The notes under the pieces were generated by a model. It had not been told where the DNA came from and did not search any database. It saw only the letters and a list, made by a program, of their open reading frames with translations. A DNA stretch of 55,161 nucleotides from Pseudoduganella buxea (lineage in GTDB: Bacteria; Pseudomonadota; Gammaproteobacteria; Burkholderiales; Burkholderiaceae_D), in the NCBI RefSeq assembly GCF_009720835.1, contig NZ_WNKZ01000037.1:1-55161 (forward strand), given 5' to 3'. Positions 37,176 through 46,060 of the stretch are shown here, piece after piece. Made by a program: the position numbers and the translations under genes. Every line of letters starts with the position of its first letter. Position 1 is the first letter of the stretch.

Positions 37176-39395
37176 TTACTTCGTGGCCGGCTTGCCGGCC
37201 AGGTTCAAGGTCCAGGACGGCAGCCGGATCGTGACTCTCTGCGGCGCCGCATCCCCGGCATGGCGCGCCAGCAGGATGTGGTACTGCCCGGGCGCGACCT
37301 GCCACGTCTTCGCGCCCTTCTTCATCATGCCGAACAGGCGTGGATCGATGGCGATGTCGACCTGCGCCGAAGCACCAGGCGCCAGTTCGACCTTGTCCCA
37401 GCCGGCCAGGCGCTTCGGCGCTTCCCAGCGGGCATTGACGGGTGCCACGTACACCTGCGGCACGTCCCTGCCCGGCACGCCGCCCGTGTTGACGACCTGG
37501 AAGCGCACCCGCACCTCGCCATCCTCGACCGAGGCGGCGAGGCCGCTGTAGCCGAACCGGGTGTACGACAGGCCGAAGCCGAACGGGAACAGGGGCTTGT
37601 GGCCCTTCAGGTCGAACCATTTGTAGCCGACCGCCGCGCCCTCGTGGTAATCGACGGCGAACTGCATCTCGGGCTGGGCGGGATCGCCGTCCAGCTTCGG
37701 CCGGGGCAGCTGCCCTTCGGACGCGGGGAACGTGGCCGGCAGCCGGCCGGACGGATTGACTTCGCCGAACAGCACGCGGGCAATGGCTTCGCCGCCCCGC
37801 GTGCCGGGGTACCAGGCTTCCACCACTGCCGCGACGCGGTCCAGCCACGGCATCAGCACGGGGCCGCTGTTTTCCAGTACGACGGCCGTGCGCGGATTGG
37901 CCGCCGCCACGGCGGCGATCAGTGCGTCCTGGCCATCGGGCAGCGCCAGCGACGTCGCATCGAGCGCCTCGCCCACCCACTGCGTGGCAAAGACCAGCAC
38001 CACGTCCGCATCGGCGGCCAGCCGGGCCGCCCGGGCCGGATCGGCGCCGCTGTCGAACACCACCTGGGCGACGCCGGCGCGGGCCTGCACCGCCTTCAAC
38101 GGCGAGGACGGGTAGTACATCACGGGGCCGGGCCACGTGGCCGGCAGCAGGTTCGGCACGGCATTGCCGCCCACCGGATACACCAGCGACGAGCCGCCGC
38201 CGGCCAGCACGCCCACATCCGCATGGCCGCCGATGACGACGATCTTCCCGGCGCCGGCCCGCAGCGGCAGCAGGCCGCCTTCGTTCTTCAGCAGCACGAT
38301 GGCTTCCTCGGCGTCCGCCTGGCTGATGGCGCCGTGGGCGGCGAAGTCGATAGCGCTACCTTCCTTGACGGGATGATCGACGACGCCCTTGGCGAACATC
38401 GTGCGCAGTACGCGGAAGGCGATATCGTCCAGGCGCTTCTGCGGCACGTGGCCGTTCTTGACGGCTTCCTCCAGCGCGCCGCCGAAGTAGTTCGACTTGT
38501 CGAATTCGCCGCCGGACTGCTGGTCCAGGCCGGCGTTGGCGGCGGCCACCGTGCTGTGGGTCGCGCCCCAGTCGGACATCACGTAGCCCTTGAAGCCCCA
38601 GTCGCCCTTCAGTACTTCGTTGAGCAGCCACGGGTGCTCGCAGCTGTAAGGGCCGTTGACCCGGTTGTAGGCGCACATGAAGGAACCGGCACCGGACTGC
38701 TCCAGCGCGATCTGGAAGGCCAGCAGGTCGGACATGCGCGCGGCCGTCGGGTCGATGCGGGCATCGAGCTCGAAGCGGCCCGTCTCCTGCGCGTTCAGCG
38801 CGAAGTGCTTGATGGTGGCGATGACGTGGTTCGACTCGATGCCCCTGACCTGCTCGGCCACCATCAGGCCCGCGTGCAGCGGGTCTTCGCCGGCGTATTC
38901 GAAGTTGCGGCCGTTGCGGGGCTCGCGCAGCAGGTTCACGCCGCCGGCCAGCATCACGTTGAAGCCCGAGGCGCGCGCCTCGGCACCGATCATCTTCCCG
39001 CCCTCGAAGGCCAGCTTGCGGTTCCACGTGGCGGCCGTGGCCAGGCCCGACGGCAGCGCCGTGCGCTCGCGCGGCGTCTTCGTGTACTGCGTGGCCACGC
39101 CGATGCCGGCATCCGTTTCGAACAACGCGGGCAAGCCCAGGCGGGGCACGCCGGGGATATAGCCGGCCGAGAAAGGCAGCGCCGCCTCGATCTTCTTCGT
39201 CTTGTTGCCGGCATGGTCGGCGCCGAAGTAGCCGTAGGCCCAGTTCAGCTTTTCCTTCTGCGTCATTTCCTTCAGCACCAGCGCGGCGCGCCGGTCCGGA
39301 TCGAGGGCCGTATCCATCCACGGCCTGGTGTCGGCCGCCAGGGCCAGGCCGGGCAAGGCTGCGATGGCAAGTGCCAGGTACTTGGTGTGCTTCAT
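37176..39395 (-). CDS. GH3 beta-glycosidase (beta-glucosidase or beta-mannosidase-like)
   Basis: A 739-residue exported GH3 enzyme. The N-terminal barrel carries VIATIKHFALNAQETGR and the nucleophile region GYVMSDWGATHS near 270-280; the central domain (IVVIGGHADVGVLAGGGSS) supplies the acid/base, and a fibronectin-III-like domain closes the chain. GH3 enzymes cut single sugars from the non-reducing end; here it could act on glucose in glucomannan or on mannobiose, which sequence alone cannot decide. Signal peptide ends ALAADTR. It follows the transporter gene by 84 bases. Confidence 0.92.
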   Translation of the reverse strand: MKHTKYLALAIAALPGLALAADTRPWMDTALDPDRRAALVLKEMTQKEKLNWAYGYFGADHAGNKTKKIEAALPFSAGYIPGVPRLGLPALFETDAGIGVATQYTKTPRERTALPSGLATAATWNRKLAFEGGKMIGAEARASGFNVMLAGGVNLLREPRNGRNFEYAGEDPLHAGLMVAEQVRGIESNHVIATIKHFALNAQETGRFELDARIDPTAARMSDLLAFQIALEQSGAGSFMCAYNRVNGPYSCEHPWLLNEVLKGDWGFKGYVMSDWGATHSTVAAANAGLDQQSGGEFDKSNYFGGALEEAVKNGHVPQKRLDDIAFRVLRTMFAKGVVDHPVKEGSAIDFAAHGAISQADAEEAIVLLKNEGGLLPLRAGAGKIVVIGGHADVGVLAGGGSSLVYPVGGNAVPNLLPATWPGPVMYYPSSPLKAVQARAGVAQVVFDSGADPARAARLAADADVVLVFATQWVGEALDATSLALPDGQDALIAAVAAANPRTAVVLENSGPVLMPWLDRVAAVVEAWYPGTRGGEAIARVLFGEVNPSGRLPATFPASEGQLPRPKLDGDPAQPEMQFAVDYHEGAAVGYKWFDLKGHKPLFPFGFGLSYTRFGYSGLAASVEDGEVRVRFQVVNTGGVPGRDVPQVYVAPVNARWEAPKRLAGWDKVELAPGASAQVDIAIDPRLFGMMKKGAKTWQVAPGQYHILLARHAGDAAPQRVTIRLPSWTLNLAGKPATK

Positions 39396-39443
39396 CGGGA
39401 ATCCTTCAACAGGGCGCGAAAGGTCCTTCCGCGCCGGGACGGT

Positions 39444-39470
39444 GCATGCAGGCCCGCGACGCGGGCATGC
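39444..39470 (-). other. Intercistronic hairpin between transporter and GH3 genes
   Basis: GCCCGCG and CGCGGGC face each other almost without a loop, extended by three further pairs. There is no T-run. It may stabilise the downstream glycosidase message or set expression levels within the operon. Confidence 0.35.
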
Positions 39471-39479
39471 GTTGAAAAA

Positions 39480-40814
39480 TCAGACGGCCTTGATCTCGTC
39501 CACGTACATCGCGGCGTAGCGCAGGCCGAAGTACAGGATGAAGACGTAGCAGGCGGCCGGCACGAGGAAGGACAGCTGCAGGCCGAGCGTGTCGGCGAAC
39601 AGGCCCTGGGCAAACGGCACGATGGCGCCGCCGACTATGGCCATGCACAGGATGCCGGAGCCCTGTCCCGTCTGCGGCCCGAGCCGGTGCAGCGCCATGC
39701 TGAAGATGGTGGGGAACATGATGGAATTGAACAGGCCCACGGCGATCAGCGACCACATTGCCAGCGGCCCCTGGCCGAACACGGCCACCAGCACCAGCGC
39801 GATGGTGGCGGCCGAGTTGAAGGCCAGCGCCTTGCCGGGGCTGACGTGGCGCATGACGAAAAAGCCGATGAAGCGGCCCACCATGGCGCCGCCCCAGTAG
39901 TAGCTGACGTAGTTGGCAGCCGTGGCGTGGGGCATGGCGGCGATGTGGGCTTCGCCCAGGAAGTTGATCAGGAAGCTGCCGATGCTCACTTCCGCGCCCA
40001 CGTACAGGAAGATGCCGATGGCGCCCAGCAGCAGGTGGCGGTGGCGCAGCACGGGCGCCGAACCGGGAGCGCCGGGCACCGCTTCGTCCTCGCCGATCTT
40101 CGGCAGCCGCACGATGGCGAACAGCACGGCCAGCGCCAGCAGGGCCCCGGCCAGCGCCAGGTACGGACCCTGCACGGCGGCCGCCTCGCTGGCGCGCCGG
40201 GCCAGCTGTTGGGCCTCGGAGAGGCGCGCTGCGTCAATGACGGCCGGTGCCTGCGTCAGGATCAGCAAACCGCCCAGCGCGGGGGCGATGGTGGTGCCCA
40301 GCGAATTGAAGGCCTGCGTCAGGGTCAGCCGGCTCGATGCAGTGGCGGGCGGACCCAGTACCGTGACAAACGGATTGGCCGCCACCTGCAGGATCGTGAT
40401 GCCGGCGGCCAGCACGAAGAAGGCGAACAGGAACAGCGCGTACCCGCCCATCGCGGCCGGATAGAACAGCGCGCAGCCGGCGGCGGCCACCACCAGGCCC
40501 GTGACGGCGCCGCGCTTGTAGCCGATGCGCCGGATCAGCATGCCGGCCGGCAGCGACACGATGAAGTAGGCGCCGAAGAAGCAGAACTGCACCAGCATCG
40601 CCTGCACGTAGGTCAGGGTGTAGACGGCCTTCAGGTGGGGAATCAGCACGTCGTTCAGGGAAGTGAGCAGGCCCCACATGAAAAAGAGGATCGTGATGAT
40701 CACGAATGGGCCCGTGTGGCTTTGCGCACTGGCCTGAGGTGGGGCCTGAAGCGTGGCCTGGGCGAGGTGGGGCGCCAGCGGCGCCGTGGGCGCCGCGGGG
40801 GTGGAATGATCCAT
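39480..40814 (-). CDS. FucP/GluP-type MFS sugar transporter
   Basis: Inner-membrane proton symporter of 444 residues with 12 transmembrane helices. The N-terminal helix region [23 protein letters not shown] near 38-60 is the signature of the FucP/glucose-galactose permease group, and [12 protein letters not shown] is the loop between helices 2 and 3. An AAGGAGA ribosome site lies before ATG 40814; upstream in-frame sequence is not used. It is the first gene of the minus-strand mannan operon, so mannose, glucose or galactose are the likely cargo. Confidence 0.92.
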   Translation of the reverse strand: MDHSTPAAPTAPLAPHLAQATLQAPPQASAQSHTGPFVIITILFFMWGLLTSLNDVLIPHLKAVYTLTYVQAMLVQFCFFGAYFIVSLPAGMLIRRIGYKRGAVTGLVVAAAGCALFYPAAMGGYALFLFAFFVLAAGITILQVAANPFVTVLGPPATASSRLTLTQAFNSLGTTIAPALGGLLILTQAPAVIDAARLSEAQQLARRASEAAAVQGPYLALAGALLALAVLFAIVRLPKIGEDEAVPGAPGSAPVLRHRHLLLGAIGIFLYVGAEVSIGSFLINFLGEAHIAAMPHATAANYVSYYWGGAMVGRFIGFFVMRHVSPGKALAFNSAATIALVLVAVFGQGPLAMWSLIAVGLFNSIMFPTIFSMALHRLGPQTGQGSGILCMAIVGGAIVPFAQGLFADTLGLQLSFLVPAACYVFILYFGLRYAAMYVDEIKAV

Positions 40815-40859
40815 GTCGTCTCCTTGGTGGTCCGGCGGGCCGGCTTTTGTTGTGGACCG

Positions 40860-40889
40860 ATTGTGCATGGATCGCGCCGGCCGGGTCAA
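40860..40889 (-). promoter_or_regulatory. Predicted promoter of the mannan operon
   Basis: TTGACC and CACAAT on the minus strand with an 18-base spacer, 46 bases before the transporter ATG. It lies 25 bases downstream of the palindrome at 40915-40933. Confidence 0.6.
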
Positions 40890-40914
40890 ACCCCGCCGCT
40901 TTTTCAGGCACCAG

Positions 40915-40933
40915 TTTAGTGCCGTTCACTAAA
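40915..40933 (-). promoter_or_regulatory. LacI-family operator-like site before the transporter
   Basis: Perfect palindrome TTTAGTG-CCGTT-CACTAAA, 19 bases, sharing the TTTAGT-N7-ACTAAA frame with the site at 40994-41012, and most of it with the one at 29806-29824. Confidence 0.75.
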
Positions 40934-40993
40934 CACGCTTGCCCCGGGGTCCTGCATGCATCGCCGGCGGTCTCGGGCGGTGCCAGACGGCTG

Positions 40994-41012
40994 TTTAGTA
41001 AATCGGACTAAA
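40994..41012 (+). promoter_or_regulatory. LacI-family operator-like site before the regulator gene
   Basis: TTTAGTAAATCGGACTAAA, palindromic arms TTTAGT and ACTAAA with 7 bases between. It ends 25 bases before the TTGACC box at 41038. Confidence 0.75.
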
Positions 41013-41037
41013 CTGCCCTGCAAACCCGGCCCGGCGT

Positions 41038-41067
41038 TTGACCATGGCCCGAACGGTATGGGAGACT
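41038..41067 (+). promoter_or_regulatory. Predicted promoter of the LacI-type regulator
   Basis: TTGACC, 18 bases, GAGACT. The -10 is poor (three of six), which fits an activated promoter or means the start is elsewhere. About 100 bases upstream of the chosen ATG. The rest of the 349-base divergent region holds only the two palindromes and the transporter promoter. Confidence 0.4.
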
Positions 41068-41163
41068 GCGGTCACAGATACAGCGCCCGGCTCGAGGCCA
41101 GGATGCGCTGTCGGGACAACAACGGAGGAGATCCATGTGCAAGCTTCATGCGGGAGTGGTCCC

Positions 41164-42162
41164 ATGACGGCCGCCGCCCCCGGCAATGTGACGATCCGCG
41201 ATATCGCCCGTGCCGCCGGCGTCTCAGCCGGCACCATTTCGCGGGCCCTGAAGAACGAACCGGGGCTGACGGAATCGACGCGCCAGATGGTGCTGAGCAC
41301 GGCGCGCGACCTGGGCTACGATTTCTGCAAGCTGCGGCCGAAACGCCTGCGCCGCCTGACCTTCCTGCTGCATCGCCAGCACAACACGGCATCGAGCAGC
41401 CCCTTCTACTCGCCCGTGCTGCATGGCGCCGAGGAGGCCTGCCGCCGCCAGGGCATCGTGCTGTCGTTCATGGCCGTGGGCCCGGCCGACGGCCTGGCCG
41501 ACCAGCTGCGCATCCATGCGCCGGACGCCATCGTCTGCGCCGGCTTCTTCGAGCCGGAACTGCTGACGGCCCTGCGCGGCACGGGCAAGCCGATCGTGCT
41601 GATCGACATGAAGCTGCGCGGCTACAGCTCCGTCAATCCGGACAATATGATGGGCGGCTACCTGGCGACGAAACACCTGATCGACCGGGGCCGCGAGCGC
41701 GTGGGCTTCATCTGCGGTTCGCTCAGCCACTACAGCATCCGCGAACGGGCACGGGGGTACCGCCAGGCCCTGTACGAGGCGCAGATCCTTGCCGATCCGC
41801 GCCTGGAAGCGAGCCTGCCGGACGGCGTCGACCTGGAAACGGGGGCGTGGGAAGCGACGGAAAGCCTGCTGGCCCTGCCCAAGCCGCCGGACGCGCTGTT
41901 CTGCTACAACGACAGCGCCGCGCTGGTGGCGATGCGCTGCTGCCTGGCCAGAGGCCTGAAGGTACCGCACGATATCGCCATCGTCGGCTTCGACGATATC
42001 TCGACGGCCGTGCTGGGCCATCGGCCGCTGACGACCTTACGCATCAACAAGAAGGAACTGGGGGCCATGGGCGTGGAATTGCTGCTGGCCAGCCGGACGG
42101 GCGACGTGGAGGAAAAAATCTCCCCGGTGGAGCTGGTGGTGCGGGCCAGCACGGTGTGCTGA
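41164..42162 (+). CDS. LacI-family transcriptional regulator of the mannan locus
   Basis: A 332-residue DNA-binding protein. The HTH and hinge run VTIRDIARAAGVSAGTISRAL, LTESTRQMVLSTARDLGYD near residues 8-53, followed by a periplasmic-binding-protein-like sensor domain (PFYSPVLHGAEEACRRQG, AIVGFDDISTAVLGHRPLTTLRI). I use ATG 41164, after which the HTH starts normally; the earlier in-frame sequence covers the predicted promoter. It is divergent from the transporter and precedes the mannose isomerase and fructokinase. Three matching palindromes suggest it controls the whole locus. The effector sugar is unknown. Confidence 0.93.
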   Translation: MTAAAPGNVTIRDIARAAGVSAGTISRALKNEPGLTESTRQMVLSTARDLGYDFCKLRPKRLRRLTFLLHRQHNTASSSPFYSPVLHGAEEACRRQGIVLSFMAVGPADGLADQLRIHAPDAIVCAGFFEPELLTALRGTGKPIVLIDMKLRGYSSVNPDNMMGGYLATKHLIDRGRERVGFICGSLSHYSIRERARGYRQALYEAQILADPRLEASLPDGVDLETGAWEATESLLALPKPPDALFCYNDSAALVAMRCCLARGLKVPHDIAIVGFDDISTAVLGHRPLTTLRINKKELGAMGVELLLASRTGDVEEKISPVELVVRASTVC

Positions 42163-42255
42163 TGCGCCGACCGCCCGACTCGATGTAACAGAGGTGCCAT
42201 GCCAGGCCAGACGCGATCGGTTCGCCGACCGCGAGGGGTCTGCTCGCGCCAAAAA

Positions 42256-42354
42256 AAAGCAAACAAAGCAAACAAAGCAAACAAAGCAAACAAAGCAAAC
42301 AAAGCAAACAACGCAAACAAAGCAAACAAAGCAAACAAAGCAAACAAAGCAAAC
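42256..42354. repeat. 9-bp tandem repeat, 11 units
   Basis: The unit AAAGCAAAC is repeated 11 times in a row; only unit 7 differs (AACGCAAAC). It sits in the 248-base gap between the regulator and mannose isomerase genes and ends 56 bases before the isomerase ATG. Such near-perfect arrays vary in copy number by slippage. It lies outside any credible gene, so change would alter spacing in the untranslated leader or a promoter rather than a protein. Confidence 0.9.
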
Positions 42355-42410
42355 AAGCTCCGGATTCGTTGCCGCGAACCGGCCGCCTCTACCCTGACAA
42401 CGGACGATTC

Positions 42411-43616
42411 ATGTTACCAGACTTTCATGCACGCGAAACCCTGCTGCGGCATATCCGCGACACCCGCAATTTCTACGATCCCCGTTCGGTCGATCCCAGC
42501 GGCGGCTTCTATCACTTCTACAAGGATGACGGCACCGTCTACGACGCGCACACGCGTCACCTGGTCAGCAGCACCCGCTTCATCTTCAACTACGCGATGG
42601 CCTTGCGCCAGTTCGGCGAGGAGGCCGACCGCCAGCGCCTGCGTCACGGCCTGGCTTTCCTGCGCGGCGTGCACCGCAATCCCGACACGGGCGGCTATGC
42701 GTGGGAACTGCAGTGGCGCGACGGCCGCGCCACCGTCACGGACAGCACCAACCACTGCTACGGCCTGGCCTTCGTGCTGCTGGCCTATGCCCACGCGCTG
42801 ATGGCGGGCGAAAGCGAGGCACGCGACCACGTGGCCGAAACGTTCGAGCTGATGGAGCGCCGCTTCTGGGAACCGGGGCACGGCCTGTATGCCGACGAGG
42901 CCAGCGCCGACTGGCAGGTGTCCGATTACCGGGGCCAGAACGCGAATATGCATGCCTGCGAGGCACTGATCGCCGCCTTCGAGGCCACCGGCGAACAGCG
43001 CTACCTGCACCGTGCCGAAACGCTGGCCCACAATATCGCCGTGCGCCAGGCGGCCCTGGCCGGCGGCCTCGTATGGGAGCACTACCGCGCGGATTGGTCG
43101 GTCGATCCGGACTACAACCGGCACGACAGCACGAATATCTTCCGGCCCTGGGGCTACCAGCCGGGACACCTGACGGAATGGGCCAAGCTGCTGTTGATCC
43201 TGGAACGCCACCAGGCCCACCTGGCGGGACCGTCGGACTGGCTGCTTGCACGCGCCGTGCAGTTCTTCGACGCGGCGCTGGACAAGGCCTGGGATGCGCA
43301 GCACGGCGGTATTTTCTATGGCTTCGGCCCGGACGGCACCATCTGCGACGCCCACAAGTACTTCTGGGTGCAGGCCGAGAGCCTGGCCACGGCAGCGCTG
43401 CTGGCCGACCGTACGGGGGAAGCGCGCTTCTGGGACTGGTACGACCGGCTGTGGGCCTACAGCTGGGAGCATTTCATCGACCACCGGCATGGCGCCTGGT
43501 ACCGCATCCTGGCGGCCGACAATGCCAAGCTGACGGACGAGAAAAGCCCGGCCGGCAAGGTCGACTATCACACGATGGGCGCCTGCTACGAAGTGCTGAA
43601 CGTGCTGAAGGACTGA
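42411..43616 (+). CDS. AGE-family epimerase/isomerase, probably D-mannose isomerase
   Basis: A 401-residue (alpha/alpha)6-barrel enzyme of the N-acylglucosamine 2-epimerase family, cytoplasmic. Key stretches are HLVSSTRFIFNYAMA near 48-62, TDSTNHCYGLAFVLLAYAHAL near 118-138, STNIFRPWGYQPGHLTEWAKLLL near 238-260, CDAHKYFWVQAESLA near 313-327 and GKVDYHTMGACYEVL near the end, with the catalytic histidines kept. This pattern is that of mannose isomerase/YihS proteins rather than renin-binding epimerases; cellobiose 2-epimerase is the alternative. The PfkB kinase follows after one base, which favours mannose to fructose conversion. Confidence 0.88.
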   Translation: MLPDFHARETLLRHIRDTRNFYDPRSVDPSGGFYHFYKDDGTVYDAHTRHLVSSTRFIFNYAMALRQFGEEADRQRLRHGLAFLRGVHRNPDTGGYAWELQWRDGRATVTDSTNHCYGLAFVLLAYAHALMAGESEARDHVAETFELMERRFWEPGHGLYADEASADWQVSDYRGQNANMHACEALIAAFEATGEQRYLHRAETLAHNIAVRQAALAGGLVWEHYRADWSVDPDYNRHDSTNIFRPWGYQPGHLTEWAKLLLILERHQAHLAGPSDWLLARAVQFFDAALDKAWDAQHGGIFYGFGPDGTICDAHKYFWVQAESLATAALLADRTGEARFWDWYDRLWAYSWEHFIDHRHGAWYRILAADNAKLTDEKSPAGKVDYHTMGACYEVLNVLKD

Positions 43617-43617
43617 C

Positions 43618-44541
43618 ATGGCCACCAACGACTTTCCCCTGTTCGTCGCCGCCGGCGAGGCCCTGACGGACCTGATCGTGGCCGACCCGGCCCAGACGCG
43701 CTGGCACAGCGTCACGGGCGGCTCGACGTGGAACGTGGCGCGCACGATGGCGCACCTGGGCCTGCCCAGCGCCTTCGCTGGCGCCATCAGCCGCGACGTG
43801 TTCGGCGATGCGCTGTGGCGCGCCACCGAAGCGGCCGGGCTGGATGCGCGCTTCACGCAGCGGCTGGGCAAGTCGCCGCTGCTGGCCGTCGTGCACCGGC
43901 TCGACCCGCCCAGCTACTTCTTCGTGGGCGACGACAGCGCCGACCTGCATTTCGACGCGGCCCTGCTGCCGCAAGGCTGGCGCGAGCACTGCCGCTGGCT
44001 GCACTTCGGCGGCATCAGCCTGGCGCGCGAGCCGCTGGCGGCCAGGCTGCTGGCACTGGCGCGCGAGGCCCGGGCAGCCGGTATCGGCATCAGCTATGAC
44101 CCCAACTACCGGCTGCTGATGGACGAGCGATACGACCCGACCTTGCGCGCGATGACGGCGCTGGCCGACGTCGTCAAGGTGTCCGAGGAAGACCTGGTGG
44201 GCCTGTTCCGCAGCCCGGACACGAAAGCGTCGTTCGCGCGGCTGCGCGGGTACAACCCCGCCGCGCGCTTCCTGTACACGAAAGGCGAGCAAGGCGCTGA
44301 ACTGCACGTGGGCGATCAATCATGGCAGGTGGCCGCGCCCGGCATCGTCGTGCAAGACACCGTGGGCGCCGGCGACGCCAGCATCGCCGCCTTCGTTCAC
44401 AGCCTGCTGCGCCAGCCGGATCGCACGCCCCTCGATCACCTGCGCTGCGCCGTGGCTGCGGGCGCCGCCGCCTGCCTGGGCGCGGGGGCGACGCCGCCTT
44501 CGCTGGCGCAGATCGACGCACTGATGGCGACGATGGCCTGA
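43618..44541 (+). CDS. PfkB-family carbohydrate kinase, probably fructokinase
   Basis: A 307-residue ribokinase-fold kinase. The N-terminal VTGGSTWNVARTMAHLGLPSAFAG near 32-55 is PfkB signature 1, and VQDTVGAGDASIAAFVHSLL near 242-261 is signature 2 with the catalytic Asp in GAGD. It would phosphorylate fructose made by the preceding isomerase, feeding fructose 6-phosphate into glycolysis. Its ATG follows the isomerase stop by one base. Sugar specificity is inferred from context. Confidence 0.9.
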   Translation: MATNDFPLFVAAGEALTDLIVADPAQTRWHSVTGGSTWNVARTMAHLGLPSAFAGAISRDVFGDALWRATEAAGLDARFTQRLGKSPLLAVVHRLDPPSYFFVGDDSADLHFDAALLPQGWREHCRWLHFGGISLAREPLAARLLALAREARAAGIGISYDPNYRLLMDERYDPTLRAMTALADVVKVSEEDLVGLFRSPDTKASFARLRGYNPAARFLYTKGEQGAELHVGDQSWQVAAPGIVVQDTVGAGDASIAAFVHSLLRQPDRTPLDHLRCAVAAGAAACLGAGATPPSLAQIDALMATMA

Positions 44542-44593
44542 ACGGCCCGGCCTGCTTTATGATGGCGCCCTTGTCCCTTGCGCCGGAGTGTTC

Positions 44594-45997
44594 ATGAAGC
44601 TTGCCCTGCCCCTGCTGTCGATTCCCCTGTTGCTGAGCGTCGGCGCGGTCCACGCCGCGCCGGCCGCTGGCGCCGATGCCGCCCGCCTGTACCAGGCCCA
44701 CTGCGCCCTGTGTCACGGCGCGAAACTTGAAGGCGCGGCCGGCCCGTCCCTGGCCGACAAGACGTGGCTGCACGGTCAGCCTACCCGCGCCAACCTGGTC
44801 AAGCTGATCGCCGCCGGCGTGCCGGACAAGGGCATGCCGGCGTGGTCGCAAACCCTGTCGAAAGCCCAGATCGCGCAACTGGCCGCCTATATCGAACCGG
44901 GGGCGCACCGCGCCGAAGCGCCCGCCGCTGCCGCCACCCCTGCCGCCCCGAAGACCGATGCCGCGCTGGCGCGCCTGACCTTGCCGAAGGGCTTTGCCAT
45001 CGCCGTGTATGCCGAAGGGGTGGAATCGGCCCGCTCGCTGGCCGTATCCGGCAGCGGCATCGTCTATGTCGGCTCGCGCAAGGCCGGCAAGGTGTATGCC
45101 GTCGTCGACAGCAACGGCGACAAGGTGGCCGACAAGGTCGTCACCGTCGCCCAGGGCCTGAACAACCCGATCGGCGTCACCCTGCTGAACGGCGCCCTGT
45201 ACGTGGCCGAGATCGGGCGCGTGATCCGCTTCGACGATATCGACCGCAGCTACGCGGCGAAGCCGGCCTACCAGGTCGTCAAGGCCGATCTGCCGGACGA
45301 CAAATGGCACGGCGAGAAGGTCATCAAGGCGGGCCCGGACGGCAAGCTGTATATCCCCGTCGGCTCGCCCTGCAATACCTGCGACAAGGAAGACGAAGCC
45401 TATTCGAAGATCTGGCGCATGAACCCGGACGGTTCGGGCTGGGAGATGTACGCCGGCGGCATCCGCAACACGGTGGGCTTCGCCTTCCACCCGCAGACGA
45501 AGGACCTGTGGTTCACCGATAACGGCCCGGACGAAATGGGCGACAACACGCCGTCCTGCGAACTGAATGTGGCGCCGAAAAAGGGCATGCACTTCGGCTT
45601 CCCCTACTGCCACGGCGGCGTCATCGCCGATCCGAAATACGGCAAGGCCGACAGCTGCGCCGCCTACACGGCGCCGGTGGCCAAGCTGGGCCCACACGTT
45701 GCGCCGCTGGGACTGGCCTTCTACACGGGCACCCAGTTCCCGGCCCAGTACCGCAACCAGGTCTTCGTGGCCGAACACGGCTCGTGGAACCGCACGCAGA
45801 AGATCGGCTACAAGGTCAGCCTCGTGACCCTGCAAGGCAACCAGGAAGTAACGACGACGACCTTCATCGACGGCTTCCTGCAGGGCGACAGCGTGGTGGG
45901 CCGTCCCGTCGACATCGCCGTGCTGGGCGACGGCTCGATGCTCGTCTCGGACGATTTCGCGGGGCGCATCTACCGGGTCTTCTACCAGGGCAAATAA
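44594..45997 (+). CDS. Sorbosone/aldose dehydrogenase-like protein with N-terminal cytochrome c
   Basis: A 467-residue exported redox protein. After a signal peptide (ending VHAAP) comes a cytochrome c domain with the haem motif CALCH near 37-41 and the likely Met ligand in KGMPAWSQTLSK. From about residue 130 a six-bladed beta-propeller of the sorbosone/glucose dehydrogenase kind follows (GIRNTVGFAFHPQTKDLWFTDNGPDEMGDN, VAEHGSWNRTQKIGYKV), which in known members binds PQQ. It should oxidise a sugar in the periplasm and pass electrons to the respiratory chain. Its cofactor is not proven by sequence. An internal CNTC pair may form a disulfide. ATG 44594 has GGAG just upstream. Confidence 0.85.
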   Translation: MKLALPLLSIPLLLSVGAVHAAPAAGADAARLYQAHCALCHGAKLEGAAGPSLADKTWLHGQPTRANLVKLIAAGVPDKGMPAWSQTLSKAQIAQLAAYIEPGAHRAEAPAAAATPAAPKTDAALARLTLPKGFAIAVYAEGVESARSLAVSGSGIVYVGSRKAGKVYAVVDSNGDKVADKVVTVAQGLNNPIGVTLLNGALYVAEIGRVIRFDDIDRSYAAKPAYQVVKADLPDDKWHGEKVIKAGPDGKLYIPVGSPCNTCDKEDEAYSKIWRMNPDGSGWEMYAGGIRNTVGFAFHPQTKDLWFTDNGPDEMGDNTPSCELNVAPKKGMHFGFPYCHGGVIADPKYGKADSCAAYTAPVAKLGPHVAPLGLAFYTGTQFPAQYRNQVFVAEHGSWNRTQKIGYKVSLVTLQGNQEVTTTTFIDGFLQGDSVVGRPVDIAVLGDGSMLVSDDFAGRIYRVFYQGK

Positions 45998-46060
45998 GCG
46001 CCGCGCTTGCTGTCGCCCTGTCAAGCCACTGATTGGATTGACCATTTTTGACACGGCCGT

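Noticed and set aside
42256..42354. CRISPR array
   Set aside because: The 9-bp units lie head to tail with no spacers, so it is a simple tandem repeat. I saw no CRISPR array elsewhere in the window.
42199..42801. Plus-strand frame reading the 9-bp repeat as KAN-KAN units
   Set aside because: The repeat is read as a tripeptide only by chance (9 is a multiple of 3), and the frame then runs out of phase through the mannose isomerase.
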